A stretch of 64,000 bases of DNA from UJ101 sp965262705 (GTDB lineage Bacteria > Bacteroidota > Bacteroidia > Flavobacteriales > UJ101), in assembly GCA_965262705.1 (NCBI GenBank), contig OZ253556.1:930001-994000 (forward strand), read 5' to 3'. This document shows positions 16,134 through 25,130 of this stretch, one piece after another (positions within the stretch are counted from its first letter, which is position 1; each line of letters starts with the position of its first letter). The notes beneath the pieces are model-generated. The model did not search any database and had not been told where the DNA came from. It saw nothing but the letters and a program-made list of their open reading frames with translations. The position numbers and the translations under genes are program-made.

Positions 16134-16243
16134 GATACAAAAATTTTAATTATTATTGCAAGCAATTTACTTTTTAATTTATTCATATAAAAACCTCATA
16201 AATAAGACGTTATAAATCTAATTATTTAATTTTTTGTTTAATT
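16031..16243 (-). repeat. Duplicated promoter and signal-peptide cassette, copy 2
   Basis: This is the partner of 14646-14862. Shared landmarks are TTATTATTGCAAGCAATTTAC upstream of both ATGs (last 20 bases), ATTTATTCATATAAAAACCT, and the signal-peptide codons. The copy here has the extra A that breaks the reading frame. Confidence 0.75.
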
Positions 16244-16546
16244 AAAATAATTTTTTTATAATTATTGTCTATTTATACTAATTTATATTGAAATTAAAGG
16301 AATACAAAATTCATTTTGTTGAAAACTTTTATGTTTTTGTTAATAAGTTTTTTCACGATTTGAATTCTTTAAAAAAGATAGAACTACAAATCATGGTAAG
16401 CAAGGCACTGGAGGCAGTCTAATGGGTGGGGAGGATTTTAATTTTTTGAGAAGTACGCCGTTTGAAACAAACTGCAAGTCAGCGTAGCTAAAGGTCTTTA
16501 AGATTGAAAATATTCAAGTAGATTATTAATTTTAAAATGAAGTCAA
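16244..16546. other. AT-rich intergenic region with a MITE fragment
   Basis: 16244-16380 is very AT-rich with no gene seen. 16391-16495 holds an end-less MITE piece in orientation B (CTAATGGGTGGGGAGG, then TTTTAATTTTTTGAGAAGTA, then GCCGTTTGAA) joined to AACTGCAAGTCAGCGTAGCT and AAGGTCT. Confidence 0.55.
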
Positions 16547-17029
16547 ATGATTAAAATCCTTTATCAATCGGGTATTTATCAATTATATTCAAAGCAAATT
16601 ATTCAGGCAGGTATAGAAGAAGTTTGGCAGTACTTCTCTAAGCCTGAAAACTTGAATCATCTTACTCCGAAGGATATGAACTTTAAAATTACTTGCGCCA
16701 TTGATCGGAAGATGTATCCAGGGCAGATTATTTCTTATAAAATAGAAATTTTACCTCGTATCGTATGCTCTTGGGTTACAGAAATTACTCATGTGAAACC
16801 CAAGTCTTTTTTTGTGGATGAACAGCGCTGTGGACCTTATAAAATATGGCACCATGAGCATCACTTTACCGTATTAAACAATCATAAAGTAGAAATGCGT
16901 GATATCGTAACGTATAAATTACCAATGGGCTTATTCGGCAGGTTATTTGCCGGCAGCAGCGTGCAGCAGAGGGTGAAGAAGATTTTTGCTTACCGATATG
17001 AAAAAGTAGAGGAAATTTTTGCTATTTAA
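16547..17029 (+). CDS. SRPBCC-family (START/Bet v1 fold) protein
   Basis: This 160-residue protein fits the SRPBCC ligand-binding fold: GIEEVWQYFSKPENLNHLTP near residue 23 (the family's strand-helix entry), MYPGQIISYKIEILPRIVCS, SFFVDEQRCGPYKIWHHEHHF and a long C-terminal helix ending QQRVKKIFAYRYEKVEEIF. Members of this subgroup are often annotated as cell-division-inhibitor-like; the ligand is unknown and no enzyme function can be claimed. It stands alone and is followed closely by a short repeat element at 17031-17082. Confidence 0.85.
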   Translation: MIKILYQSGIYQLYSKQIIQAGIEEVWQYFSKPENLNHLTPKDMNFKITCAIDRKMYPGQIISYKIEILPRIVCSWVTEITHVKPKSFFVDEQRCGPYKIWHHEHHFTVLNNHKVEMRDIVTYKLPMGLFGRLFAGSSVQQRVKKIFAYRYEKVEEIFAI

Positions 17030-17030
17030 T

Positions 17031-17082
17031 CCCCTTGAAAAATATAGAACTGCAAGTCAGCGTTAACTAAAAGCAAAGGGGG
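17031..17082. repeat. Short inverted-repeat element remnant
   Basis: CCCCTTG and CAAAGGGG ends flank AACTGCAAGTCAGCGTTAAC, the second repeated motif of the window. It forms a potential hairpin right after the SRPBCC gene. Confidence 0.5.
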
Positions 17083-17154
17083 CTAGTCATCCCTATGTAG
17101 CCGCACACAAAAAAATACTTACCTTTACTTCAAAATTTATAAAACAGCAACGTT

Positions 17155-17532
17155 ATGAAATACAAAGCAGCAGCCATAGGAAACCCCAGAGACCTCAAAG
17201 CCCCTAAAAAATGGTATGCCAAGATGGTGATAGATGGGGAGGCTTCGTTAGAAGAAATCGTTAAAGAAATTGAAAAGTTTAGTGCCCTGTCTGAACCCGA
17301 TATTTACGGTGTCATCATTGCCTTAGAGAACGAAGTGCAAAATAAGCTGGCAGAAGGAAAAATCGTGCGTTTTGAGCGTCTGGGCTCATTGTATCCCTCG
17401 CTATCAAGCCATCCTTCAGACACAGAAAAAGAGGTGAGTGCAGCAAATATTAAAAAGCTAAAGGTGAATTACCGTGCCGGTAAGCGCATCCTTGGAGCCA
17501 TGGAAAATGCACCCAAAGAAAAGGTAAAATAA
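17155..17532 (+). CDS. HU-family DNA-binding protein (Bacteroidota HU-like)
   Basis: The 125-residue protein follows the HU-like pattern of Bacteroidota: a start with MKYKAAAIGNPRDLKAPKKW, a helical dimerisation part around EEIVKEIEKFSALSEPDIYG, and the strand and arm section VRFERLGSLYPSLSS. The C-terminal KLKVNYRAGKRILGAM ends the fold. Such proteins bend or coat DNA; family members with this start are common next to repeats or surface loci. The gene is followed at 17591 by eight perfect-period 22-bp repeats, which might be its binding sites, though that is speculation. Confidence 0.85.
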   Translation: MKYKAAAIGNPRDLKAPKKWYAKMVIDGEASLEEIVKEIEKFSALSEPDIYGVIIALENEVQNKLAEGKIVRFERLGSLYPSLSSHPSDTEKEVSAANIKKLKVNYRAGKRILGAMENAPKEKVK

Positions 17533-17590
17533 ATTTCAAAGCACCTTAGAGAAATTCTCCATAGGAGAAGTAAGTAATTTGCCATGGCAT

Positions 17591-17766
17591 GTTAAGCAAC
17601 TTATCAAGGAGAGTTGAACAACTTGTCAAAGAGAGTTGAACAACTTGTCAAGGAGAGTTGAGCAACTTGTCAAGGAGAGTTGAACAACTTATCAAGGGGA
17701 GTTGAACAACTTATCAAGGGGAGTTGAACAACTTGTCAAGGAGAGTTGAGCAACTTATCAAGGAGA
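17591..17766 (+). repeat. Tandem repeat, eight 22-bp units
   Basis: Eight head-to-tail copies of a 22-bp unit (GTTGAACAACTTGTCAAGGA plus GA) fill exactly 176 bp, with A/G and G/A variants at a few positions. Each unit contains two small palindromes, GTTGAACAAC and CTTGTCAAG. The period is close to two helical turns, so sites would face the same side of the DNA. It does not encode a continuous frame, because each unit carries TGA in one frame and the length is not a multiple of three. Confidence 0.95.
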
Positions 17767-17933
17767 ATTAGGCAAAACCTATAAGGGTTTGGGGTAAAAC
17801 ATGCTAAGGCTTTCGAAAATATAGGCATCGGCTTGAATAAATAAAAAATAATCGGATAATCAAATAAAACTCTTTGAAGGGTTAGACTTTAAGAAATGAC
17901 AAAACTTTTTTATACCTATTTAAACTTAATGAA

Positions 17934-18275
17934 ATGGGATCGTTATTTTTATTAATAGCATTAATAGCTGGTTTATTGGTATATTTCTTGCCTACAATCA
18001 TTGCCGATAATAGAAAACATCCAAACACAATAGCCATCGGAGTTTTTAATTTTTTTCTTGGATGGACTTTTCTTGGATGGGTACTTGCATTAGTTTGGAG
18101 TTTAGGAAATACAAAGCCAGAGGAAACTATAGTAGTAAATTCACCTGAAAATGAAACTGTAAAAGAAACAGAAGATAATTTAAACCCATTACTTAAACTT
18201 AAAAAATTATTAGATGAAGGCGTAATCAGCCAAGAAGAGTTTGATTTGAAAAAACAAAAGCTATTAAACTCATAG
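17934..18275 (+). CDS. Superinfection-immunity-like membrane protein with SHOCT tail
   Basis: This 113-residue protein has two hydrophobic spans, LFLLIALIAGLLVYFLPTII and VFNFFLGWTFLGWVLALVWS, separated by a short DNRKHPNT loop. This is the pattern of the family named after phage T4 Imm (superinfection immunity protein). The C-terminal LLKLKKLLDEGVISQEEFDL then KKQKLL is a SHOCT domain, a short helical motif often attached to membrane or oligomerising proteins. The family name reflects homology; protection against phage is not shown here. It lies directly upstream of a type III restriction-modification locus, which makes a defence role attractive but unproven. Confidence 0.82.
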   Translation: MGSLFLLIALIAGLLVYFLPTIIADNRKHPNTIAIGVFNFFLGWTFLGWVLALVWSLGNTKPEETIVVNSPENETVKETEDNLNPLLKLKKLLDEGVISQEEFDLKKQKLLNS

Positions 18276-18363
18276 ATCTTATGCCAATGGGTTTTATTTA
18301 CTTTTAGAAGCGCAAAAGCAAAAATTAAAGTAAACTAAAAAATAATTACTAAAAAATAACGAT

Positions 18364-19985
18364 ATGCCCACCCTAGAATTCAAAGGAAAATCCTTTATAC
18401 ACAACCATCATTTGGCGGTGAAGTATCATCAATTAGTGCCCAGAAAAGAGAAAAGCCTTACCGACAGGGTGTCGCTGCACGATAATTTAATTGTGCAGGG
18501 CGATAACCTAAAAGCCCTCAAGGCGCTTTTGCCCGTGTATGCAGGAAAAGTAAAGTGCATTTATATTGACCCGCCCTATAACACCGGTAATGAGGGCTGG
18601 GTATATAACGATAAGGTAAACAGCCCGATGATGCGCGAGTGGTTAATAAAGCAGTAGATAAAGACGACTTAACCCGGCATGACAAATGGCTCTGCATGAT
18701 GATGCCCCGGCTAAAACTGCTCCACGAACTGCTGGCAGAAGACGGCGCAATTTTTATTTCCATTGATGATAATGAACAGCATCATTTAAGAAGTTTGTTA
18801 GATGAAATTTTTGGAGAGCAGAATTTTGTTCAAAATATAATTTGGCAAAAAAAGTATAGCCCTCAAAATGACGCTAAGTATTTTTCTGATATGCACGATT
18901 TTATAATCTGCTACGCAAAGAATAAAGTGCAAGGGGATATAAAAAATGGCTGGCAAAGAAATCTTTTAGAACGAACAGAAGAAATGAATAAAAGATATTC
19001 TAATCCTGATAACGATTCTAGAGGCGATTGGAAACCTAGTGATTTTTCTGTAAAAACTTATTCTAAAGATTATGACTATACTATAAAAACTCCCTCGGGA
19101 AGAGTTGTAAATCCTCCACAGGGAAGGTGCTGGAGAACTTCAAAAGAAAATTATAAAAAATTAGTGAAAGAGAATCGAATCTATTTTGGTAAAAATGAAG
19201 ATGCTGTTCCACAGATCAAACGTTTTTTGTCTGAGGTAAAACACGGTGTTGTTCCATTATCTATTTGGTTTTATAAAGAGGTCGGGCACAATCAGGATGC
19301 AAGAAAAGAATTAAAAGAACTTTTTAATGATGTTGAATTTCCTTTTGAAACTCCTAAACCAAGAAATTTAATAAATCAAATCTTAAAAATTACCACCCAA
19401 AAAAACGATCTTATCCTTGACAGTTTTGCCGGTTCGGGCACTACTGCCCATGCGGTGCTTGATTTAAATAGAGAAGACGGCGGCAGCCGCAGGTTTATCT
19501 TGGTGGAAATGGAAGACTATGCCAACGATATTACCGCCGAGAGGGTAAGACGTGTTATTAAGGGCGTACCTGCCTCAAAGAATTTTAAAGAAGGCACCGG
19601 CGGAACGTTTAGCTATTTTGAATTGGGCAGCCCCATAGAAATGGAAAATATTCTCGAGGGAGACCGCCTACCGAGCTATAAAGATTTTGCAAGGTATCTT
19701 TTCTATACCGCCACCGGCGAAGAATTTGACCCCAGCCAAATCAATGAAAAAACGCATTATATCGGCACAAGCCGCGCATATGAAGTCTACCTGTTCTATC
19801 AGCCGGATATGGACTATTTAAAATCCACTGCTTTAACCCTTGAGCGGGCAAAGGCATTGGGAGCGCATAAGGGAAAAACCCGTTTGGTATTTGCACCAGC
19901 TAAGTTTGTCGATCGGCACACCTTAACCGATCTAAGAATTGAGTTTAGCCAGCTGCCTTTTGAAATCTATAAGTTAAAACGTTAG
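18364..19985 (+). pseudogene. Type III restriction-modification methyltransferase (Mod), frameshifted
   Basis: Mod supplies both target recognition and adenine N6 methylation in type III systems. The first frame (97 codons) carries the catalytic motif IV, IYIDPPYNTGNEGW, at residues about 67-80. The second frame (from about 18646) carries WLCMMMPRLKLLHELLAEDG, the AdoMet motif I LDSFAGSGTTAHAVL near 19420, and the C-terminal region. Motif IV before motif I is the beta-class order. The frames join as REWL-NKAVDKDD if one A is restored at about 18644. The break is in a very short A-run, not a long repeat tract, so simple decay is likelier than classic phase variation. The res gene downstream is intact. 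Confidence 0.88.
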
Positions 19986-20023
19986 ATAGTTGTAAGTTTG
20001 TTGGTTAATGGTAAGTTATAAGT

Positions 20024-20380
20024 ATGACGATACGGAAATTTGAAGATATTATTGCATGGCAGAAAGCACAGGATTTTGCAGAAGACATATATAAAATATT
20101 TAGGAATCATAAAGATTTTGGGTTTAGAGAACAAATATGCCGTGCTTCTGTATCGGTTTCAAATAACATTGCAGAAGGTTTTGACAGGTGAACTAATGCT
20201 GATTTTCGCAGGTTTTTATTCTTTTCGATAAGTTCTCGCAGTGAAGTAAAATCAATGCTTTATCTTGCAGAGCGGCTTAATTATATAGATGTTAATTCTA
20301 AAAATAAATTAATTGAACAAGGGAACGAAATTTCAAAAATGATTCACGGTCTAATTCGAGCACTTACAACTAACCACTAG
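20024..20380 (+). pseudogene. Four-helix-bundle protein (23S rRNA intervening-sequence type), TGA-interrupted
   Basis: The frame from ATG 20024 reads MTIRKFEDIIAWQKAQDFAE, then REQICRASVSVSNNIAEGFD, R, stop, and continues without a shift as TNADFRRFLFFSISSRSEVK, SMLYLAERLNYI to the TAG at 20380 (118 codons in all). This is the S23/four-helix-bundle family, often found as short solitary genes within RM or rRNA loci. Codon 56 is TGA (20189-20191) where relatives usually have Arg or Gln, so a single C-to-T change explains it. It lies between mod and res. Function of the family is unknown. Confidence 0.85.
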
Positions 20381-20392
20381 AGAACTAACTAA

Positions 20393-22939
20393 ATGGAACT
20401 CAAAGATTATCAAATAAAAGTATTAGAACGGCTCAAAGCCTTCCTATCTTCACTTGACGAAGAGAGAAAAGCCTATGTTAAAATGCTTAAAATGAACCCT
20501 GATTATGCAAAATTTATAGATTTTCCAAGAGAGGCATGGAATAAAACGGCTGGAGGCACTTACCATTCCAACAGAAATGGCATTAACGAACCTATACCCG
20601 AATGCTATCTAAAGGTGCCCACAGGAGGCGGAAAAACGCTGCTCGCCTGTCATGCAATAGACTTGATAAATAAAACCTATTTAAGGAAGCAGACCGGGCT
20701 GGTGTTATGGATTGTTCCTACGGCACAAATCTACCGGCAGACCCTTGAAAATCTTAAAAATAGAGCCCATCCATATCGCCAGGTATTAGATATTTCAAGC
20801 GGCGGCAGGGTGCTGATAAAAGAAAAAACAGACCCGTTTAAACCATGGGAGGTAAAAGAAAATCTTGTTATTTTAATGCTGATGCTGCCCTCTGCCAACC
20901 GTAAGAATAAAGAAACGCTTAAAATATTTCAGGATGCAGGCGGTTTCGCGGGCTTTTTCCCGGCAGAGGATAGTGATAACGAAAACGCAGCACTCATAGA
21001 ACAGTTCCCAAACCTTGACTGTTTTACCTCATTGGGGATGGAGGATGAGCAGTTTTCAGGAATTGCCCGTTTAAGCCAGCCCAAAACCTCCTTAGGCAAT
21101 ACAATGCGTCTGTTGAAGCCGATTATAATTATTGATGAAGGACATAAAGCGTATAGTGCAGGAGCAAGAGAGACCATCAGAAATTTCAATCCTTCCCTCA
21201 TTCTTGAACTTTCAGCTACCCCGCCCAAAGAAGCCAATACGCTGATTAATATTACCGGAAAAGAATTAGACGAAGAAGAAATGATAAAACTAAATATTCA
21301 CTTGATAAATAAAGTTAGTTTTGATTGGAAAGATACCCTGCTTCGTGCCGTAGAAAAACGCGGACAACTTGAAAATGCTGCTAGAGAGTACGAACAAAAT
21401 ACCGGCAGATACATCCGGCCAATTCATTTAATACAGGTCGAACGAACAGGAAAAGACCAGCGCGGGGCAAGATTTATTCATTCTGAGGAGGTGAAAGAAT
21501 TTTTAATAAAAACCTGTAACATTCCCGAAGAACAGACGGCGATAAAAAGTAGTGATAAAGACGATATTGAGGGGATAAACTTATTAGATAAAGCCTGCCC
21601 TGTAAGGTTTATCATTACTAAACAGGCTTTGCAGGAAGGCTGGGACTGCTCGTTTGCTTATATCCTCACGATTTTAACTAACGCAGGTTCTCAAACCGGA
21701 ATAACACAGTTGATAGGAAGAATTTTAAGGCAGCCCTATGCACAAAAAACAAAAATTAAAGTATTAGACGAATGTTATGTATATACTTTTCGTCAAAAAG
21801 CAGCCGACTTGGTAAAAAGCATTAAATCAAATCTAGAAAAAGAAGGATTGGGAGATATTGCAGGCAGAATGTCTATTGATAGTGATGATAATTCTAGTAC
21901 GAGTACACCAAAAGAGAGAATCGTACAGTACCGTAAGAAGTTTAAAAATTTTGAAGGCAAAATTTACCTTCCAAAGTTTGTAATTCAAGAGAGAGAAAAC
22001 TGGCGCGATATCAACTTTGAATCAGATATTTTAAGCCGGATAAATTATGAAAGTTTTGATATAGAACCCCTATTTGAATTACCGCTCTCATCCCTCAGAG
22101 AAAAAGAACAGGAATTGATTGTCGGGTTATCTGATTGTGATAAAGAAGAGAAACGTATAGAAGAAAAAGAACGGTATGAAACCATAGAGAAGCTAAAAAT
22201 TGACCCTTGTTTTCTTACAAAGCAAATTATGGACATGATTCCTAATCCGTGGATTGGAATGAAGACAGGGAAAAAAGTAATCAAACGCTTTGCAGAAAAA
22301 TATGGCCCCGACATCGTATCGGCAAACTTTATTTTCATTATTGAAGAATTGAAAAAGCATCTTGAAAAAGAAAGAGACAGAGCTGCTGAAAAAGTTTTTA
22401 AAAAATTGATAGAGACTAAAAAACTGCATTTCTTTTTGATAACGAATAAAGGCGGGTTTAAAATCCCAAGCCGGATAAAAGTAAAGAGTAGCAAGCAACT
22501 TGTTAGAGAGGATAATGCCCCCGTTCAAAGAAGTTTGTTTGATTATGTACCCGAAGAACCACTCAATGAACTTGAGAAATCAGTTGCCCTTTACCTTGAC
22601 AGACAAGAAAAACTGCTTTGGTGGTATAGAAATATATCAAAGCAGGATTATCATATTCAAGGATGGAAAAAGAATAAAATCTATCCAGACTTTATTGCCT
22701 CTGAAATGAATACGGAAGATAAAACCGATTATGGAAATATTTATGTACTTGAAACCAAAGGGATGCATTTGAAAAATGAAGATACAAAATATAAGCAGGA
22801 TGTATTTGAATTATTCAGTAAACTAGGAACAAAAAAAGCATGGAAAGAATTAGATTTAGATTTTCTGGATAAAAAGATACAATTTCAAGTGGTATTTGAA
22901 GAGGAATGGAAAAGTAAGATCAATGAGTTGTTTGTATGA
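20393..22939 (+). CDS. Type III restriction-modification Res subunit (helicase-nuclease)
   Basis: Res is the ATP-dependent translocase and nuclease of type III restriction. The 848-residue protein has Walker A KVPTGGGKTLLAC at about residues 74-86, motif II IIIIDEGHKAYS near 245 (DEGH in place of DEAH), motif III LELSATPP near 267, QEGWDCSFAYILTILTN near 413, motif VI TQLIGRILRQPY near 440, and a C-terminal PD-ExK nuclease (YPDFIA near 764 and YVLETKG near 783). The length is normal. The partner Mod is frameshifted upstream. Family knowledge says Res needs Mod for target recognition, so this copy is probably silent or uses a Mod from elsewhere. Confidence 0.95.
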   Translation: MELKDYQIKVLERLKAFLSSLDEERKAYVKMLKMNPDYAKFIDFPREAWNKTAGGTYHSNRNGINEPIPECYLKVPTGGGKTLLACHAIDLINKTYLRKQTGLVLWIVPTAQIYRQTLENLKNRAHPYRQVLDISSGGRVLIKEKTDPFKPWEVKENLVILMLMLPSANRKNKETLKIFQDAGGFAGFFPAEDSDNENAALIEQFPNLDCFTSLGMEDEQFSGIARLSQPKTSLGNTMRLLKPIIIIDEGHKAYSAGARETIRNFNPSLILELSATPPKEANTLINITGKELDEEEMIKLNIHLINKVSFDWKDTLLRAVEKRGQLENAAREYEQNTGRYIRPIHLIQVERTGKDQRGARFIHSEEVKEFLIKTCNIPEEQTAIKSSDKDDIEGINLLDKACPVRFIITKQALQEGWDCSFAYILTILTNAGSQTGITQLIGRILRQPYAQKTKIKVLDECYVYTFRQKAADLVKSIKSNLEKEGLGDIAGRMSIDSDDNSSTSTPKERIVQYRKKFKNFEGKIYLPKFVIQERENWRDINFESDILSRINYESFDIEPLFELPLSSLREKEQELIVGLSDCDKEEKRIEEKERYETIEKLKIDPCFLTKQIMDMIPNPWIGMKTGKKVIKRFAEKYGPDIVSANFIFIIEELKKHLEKERDRAAEKVFKKLIETKKLHFFLITNKGGFKIPSRIKVKSSKQLVREDNAPVQRSLFDYVPEEPLNELEKSVALYLDRQEKLLWWYRNISKQDYHIQGWKKNKIYPDFIASEMNTEDKTDYGNIYVLETKGMHLKNEDTKYKQDVFELFSKLGTKKAWKELDLDFLDKKIQFQVVFEEEWKSKINELFV

Positions 22940-22973
22940 AATCAGCCGGCACAACCAATTACTTATGAAATTT

Positions 22974-23220
22974 AAGACCATTAGCTTGTGCTGACTTGCA
23001 GTTGCAGAATACATAAAATATCTATACCTACAGAAGCATTTAGCTTTAAACGGCGCCCTTCTCAAAAAAATAAAATCCTCCACACCCATAAGGTTGCTGC
23101 GGTGTTTAGCTTCGCTGACTTACAATTAATTTTCTTCAAGCGCCGTATTTTTTGCTAAAGTGCTTTGCGCAACTGGACTGAAAGTCAGTAAGGCTAAAGT
23201 CAGCGTAAGCTAAAGGTCTC
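22974..23220 (+). repeat. MITE copy, orientation A, with repeat units inside both tips
   Basis: The tips AAGACC and GGTCTC bound a recognisable core (GCAGAATACATAAAATATCT, CTTTAAACGGCGCCCTTCTC, TCCTCCACACCCATAAGG). Both tips are split by the second repeat motif: TTGTGCTGACTTGCAG on the left, and CAGTAAGGCTAAAGTCAGCG plus TAAGCTAAA on the right. Confidence 0.65.
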
Positions 23221-23247
23221 AATCTTCACAGCCAAAAGGTTACTCCT

Positions 23248-24351
23248 TCACGAAAACATTTCCTTTACTTTATCAAAAAACGATTTCTCTTCATGTGGCT
23301 GGGGTTCAAAGTTCGAATCCTCTTTCATACGTTCAAAGAATATTCTTTGTTCTTTAGTTAATTCCTGGGGAGTCCATACATTGATATGAATAAGCAAATC
23401 ACCTTTACCATAGTAGTCTAAACTAGGCAATCCTTTTTTAGCGATCCGCAGCGTCTTGCCCGATTGTGTTCCGGGGTCTATTTTTATTCTTACCCGCCCA
23501 TTTACTGTCGGAACTTCTTTGCTAACACCAAGTGCTGCTTCGGCAAAAGAAATATACAGATCATAGTGCAGATTATTTCCGTCTCGATTAAATTCTTTAC
23601 TCGGAATTTCTTCAATTAATACTAATAAATCACCGGGAATCCCATCCATAGGGGCTTCATTTCCTTTACCGGTAACTTTTAGCTGCACGCCATCGGATAC
23701 GCCGGGCGGAATTTTAATCGATATTTTATCTTCTTCTCTTTTAAGTCCTTTATTATTAGCCCCCGGGGGAATTTTATCGGCAACTTTTCCGCTTCCTCCA
23801 CAAACTGGACAAATAACAGACGTTTGCATCTGCCCGAGTATGGTATTTTTTATTCGAATTTGCTGGCCTGTTCCCTTACATGCAGGGCAGGTTTTATAGG
23901 TAGCCCCGGCAGCTGCTTTGAATCGGGTAACTTTTACTTTTTTCTCTACCCCGTTAGCAATCTCTGCAAGGGTTAATTTTATTTTGATTCGCAAATCCTG
24001 CCCCCTCATTCGCCTGTGACCTGTTCCATTCCCTCCGCCGCCAAAAGCGCTTCCAAAAATATCACCAAATTGAGAAAAAATATCTTCCATGTTCATTCCG
24101 CCACCGCTAAAACCTCCTGCAGCACCTGCCATTCCTGCATGACCCAATTGATCATATCGTGCGCGCTTATTCTCATCGCTTAACACCTCATAGGCTTCAG
24201 CCGCTTCTTTAAATTTTGCTTCTGTATCCTTATTGCCGGGGTTCCTATCCGGATGATATTTAATCGCCAGTTTTCTATACGCCTTTTTTATTTCAGCGGC
24301 TGAAGCCCCTTTAGAAACACCTAAAACTTCATAGTAATCTCTTTTTTCCAT
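23248..24351 (-). CDS. dnaJ: Chaperone DnaJ with reduced zinc-finger domain
   Basis: DnaJ delivers unfolded clients to DnaK and stimulates its ATPase. I use the ATG at 24351 (MEKRDYYEVLGVSKG), giving 367 residues. The J-domain has KYHPDRNPGN (HPD), followed by a G/F-rich linker (GGFSGGGMNMEDIFSQFGDI). The zinc domain keeps only two CXXCXGXG motifs (CPACKGTG and CPVCGGSG); the first and last are replaced by AAAGATY and PPGANNKG. This reduced form is, as far as I know, normal in Flavobacteriia. The C-terminal client-binding part is complete. It is transcribed with grpE, 37 bp upstream. Confidence 0.95.
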   Translation of the reverse strand: MEKRDYYEVLGVSKGASAAEIKKAYRKLAIKYHPDRNPGNKDTEAKFKEAAEAYEVLSDENKRARYDQLGHAGMAGAAGGFSGGGMNMEDIFSQFGDIFGSAFGGGGNGTGHRRMRGQDLRIKIKLTLAEIANGVEKKVKVTRFKAAAGATYKTCPACKGTGQQIRIKNTILGQMQTSVICPVCGGSGKVADKIPPGANNKGLKREEDKISIKIPPGVSDGVQLKVTGKGNEAPMDGIPGDLLVLIEEIPSKEFNRDGNNLHYDLYISFAEAALGVSKEVPTVNGRVRIKIDPGTQSGKTLRIAKKGLPSLDYYGKGDLLIHINVWTPQELTKEQRIFFERMKEDSNFEPQPHEEKSFFDKVKEMFS

Positions 24352-24388
24352 ACATTTCATTTAAACTATTAAAGTCACCTGGATGATA

Positions 24389-24964
24389 TTACTTTCCAAC
24401 TACGACTTTTGCAAACCGAATAACCTTATTATTTAGTGTATATCCCGGTTCTATGACATCTATTATTTTTCCTTTTAGGCTTTCATCCGGAGCGGGAATC
24501 TGTGTAACTGCCTCATGAAAATCTGTATTAAAATCATCACTTTCTTTTATTTTAATTTTTGATAATCCCTTCCCCTCAAGAGTTGAATATAACTTATGCT
24601 GTATCAATTCAATTCCTTCAATAAAATTTTTATCTGTCTCTGCTGTCTTACGAATATTTTCTATGGCTCTTTCAAAGTCATCACAAACCGGCAACATTGA
24701 ACTAAGAACTTCCTGATTAGCCGTTTTAAACAAATCTACACGCTCTTTCTGGGTACGTTTCTTATAGTTTTCAAACTCAGCAAAAAGGCGCAAAAATTTA
24801 TTTTTTTCCTCTTTTAACTGTGTCTCTAATAATTGTATTTTATCTGTTTCAGTTTCTAAACTTTCGTTTATTAATTCTTCTGATTCTCTACCCAGATTTT
24901 CCTTATTTTTTATGGTCTTATCTTTTTTTTCGTTGCTTATAATTTCATTCTCCTTATTCCCCAT
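24389..24964 (-). CDS. grpE: Nucleotide exchange factor GrpE
   Basis: GrpE releases ADP from DnaK and works in the DnaK-DnaJ cycle. The 191-residue protein begins with a charged, coiled-coil-like N-terminal region (EKKDKTIKNKENLGRESEEL, then EEKNKFLRLFAEFENYKKRT), then has LLPVCDDFERAIE-type helices and the conserved C-terminal beta-wing (FNTDFHEAVTQIPAPDESLK, then VIEPGYTLNNKVIRFAKVVV). These features are unmistakable. It is first of the grpE-dnaJ pair, a usual heat-shock arrangement. I see no CIRCE-like inverted repeat in the upstream 100 bp. Confidence 0.96.
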   Translation of the reverse strand: MGNKENEIISNEKKDKTIKNKENLGRESEELINESLETETDKIQLLETQLKEEKNKFLRLFAEFENYKKRTQKERVDLFKTANQEVLSSMLPVCDDFERAIENIRKTAETDKNFIEGIELIQHKLYSTLEGKGLSKIKIKESDDFNTDFHEAVTQIPAPDESLKGKIIDVIEPGYTLNNKVIRFAKVVVGK

Positions 24965-25130
24965 GTAGAAAAATTTTTGTTATCTCTATTCATTTCAAAA
25001 AATCTGCCACTTCTTTCATGCTGTCTATTTGTCAGTGAAAAATCATAAAGTGATGCTTTTAGATTCGCTGACTTGTAACTGATGGAGTACTTTTTGCAAA
25101 GGTTTCTTATAATGATTACCTTTGTAAATA

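Noticed and set aside
17591..17766. Possible CRISPR array or coding repeat
   Set aside because: There are no spacers, and the 22-bp period with TGA in a frame excludes a repeat protein.
22045..22528. Minus-strand frames of 111-149 codons
   Set aside because: They are shadows of the Res gene.
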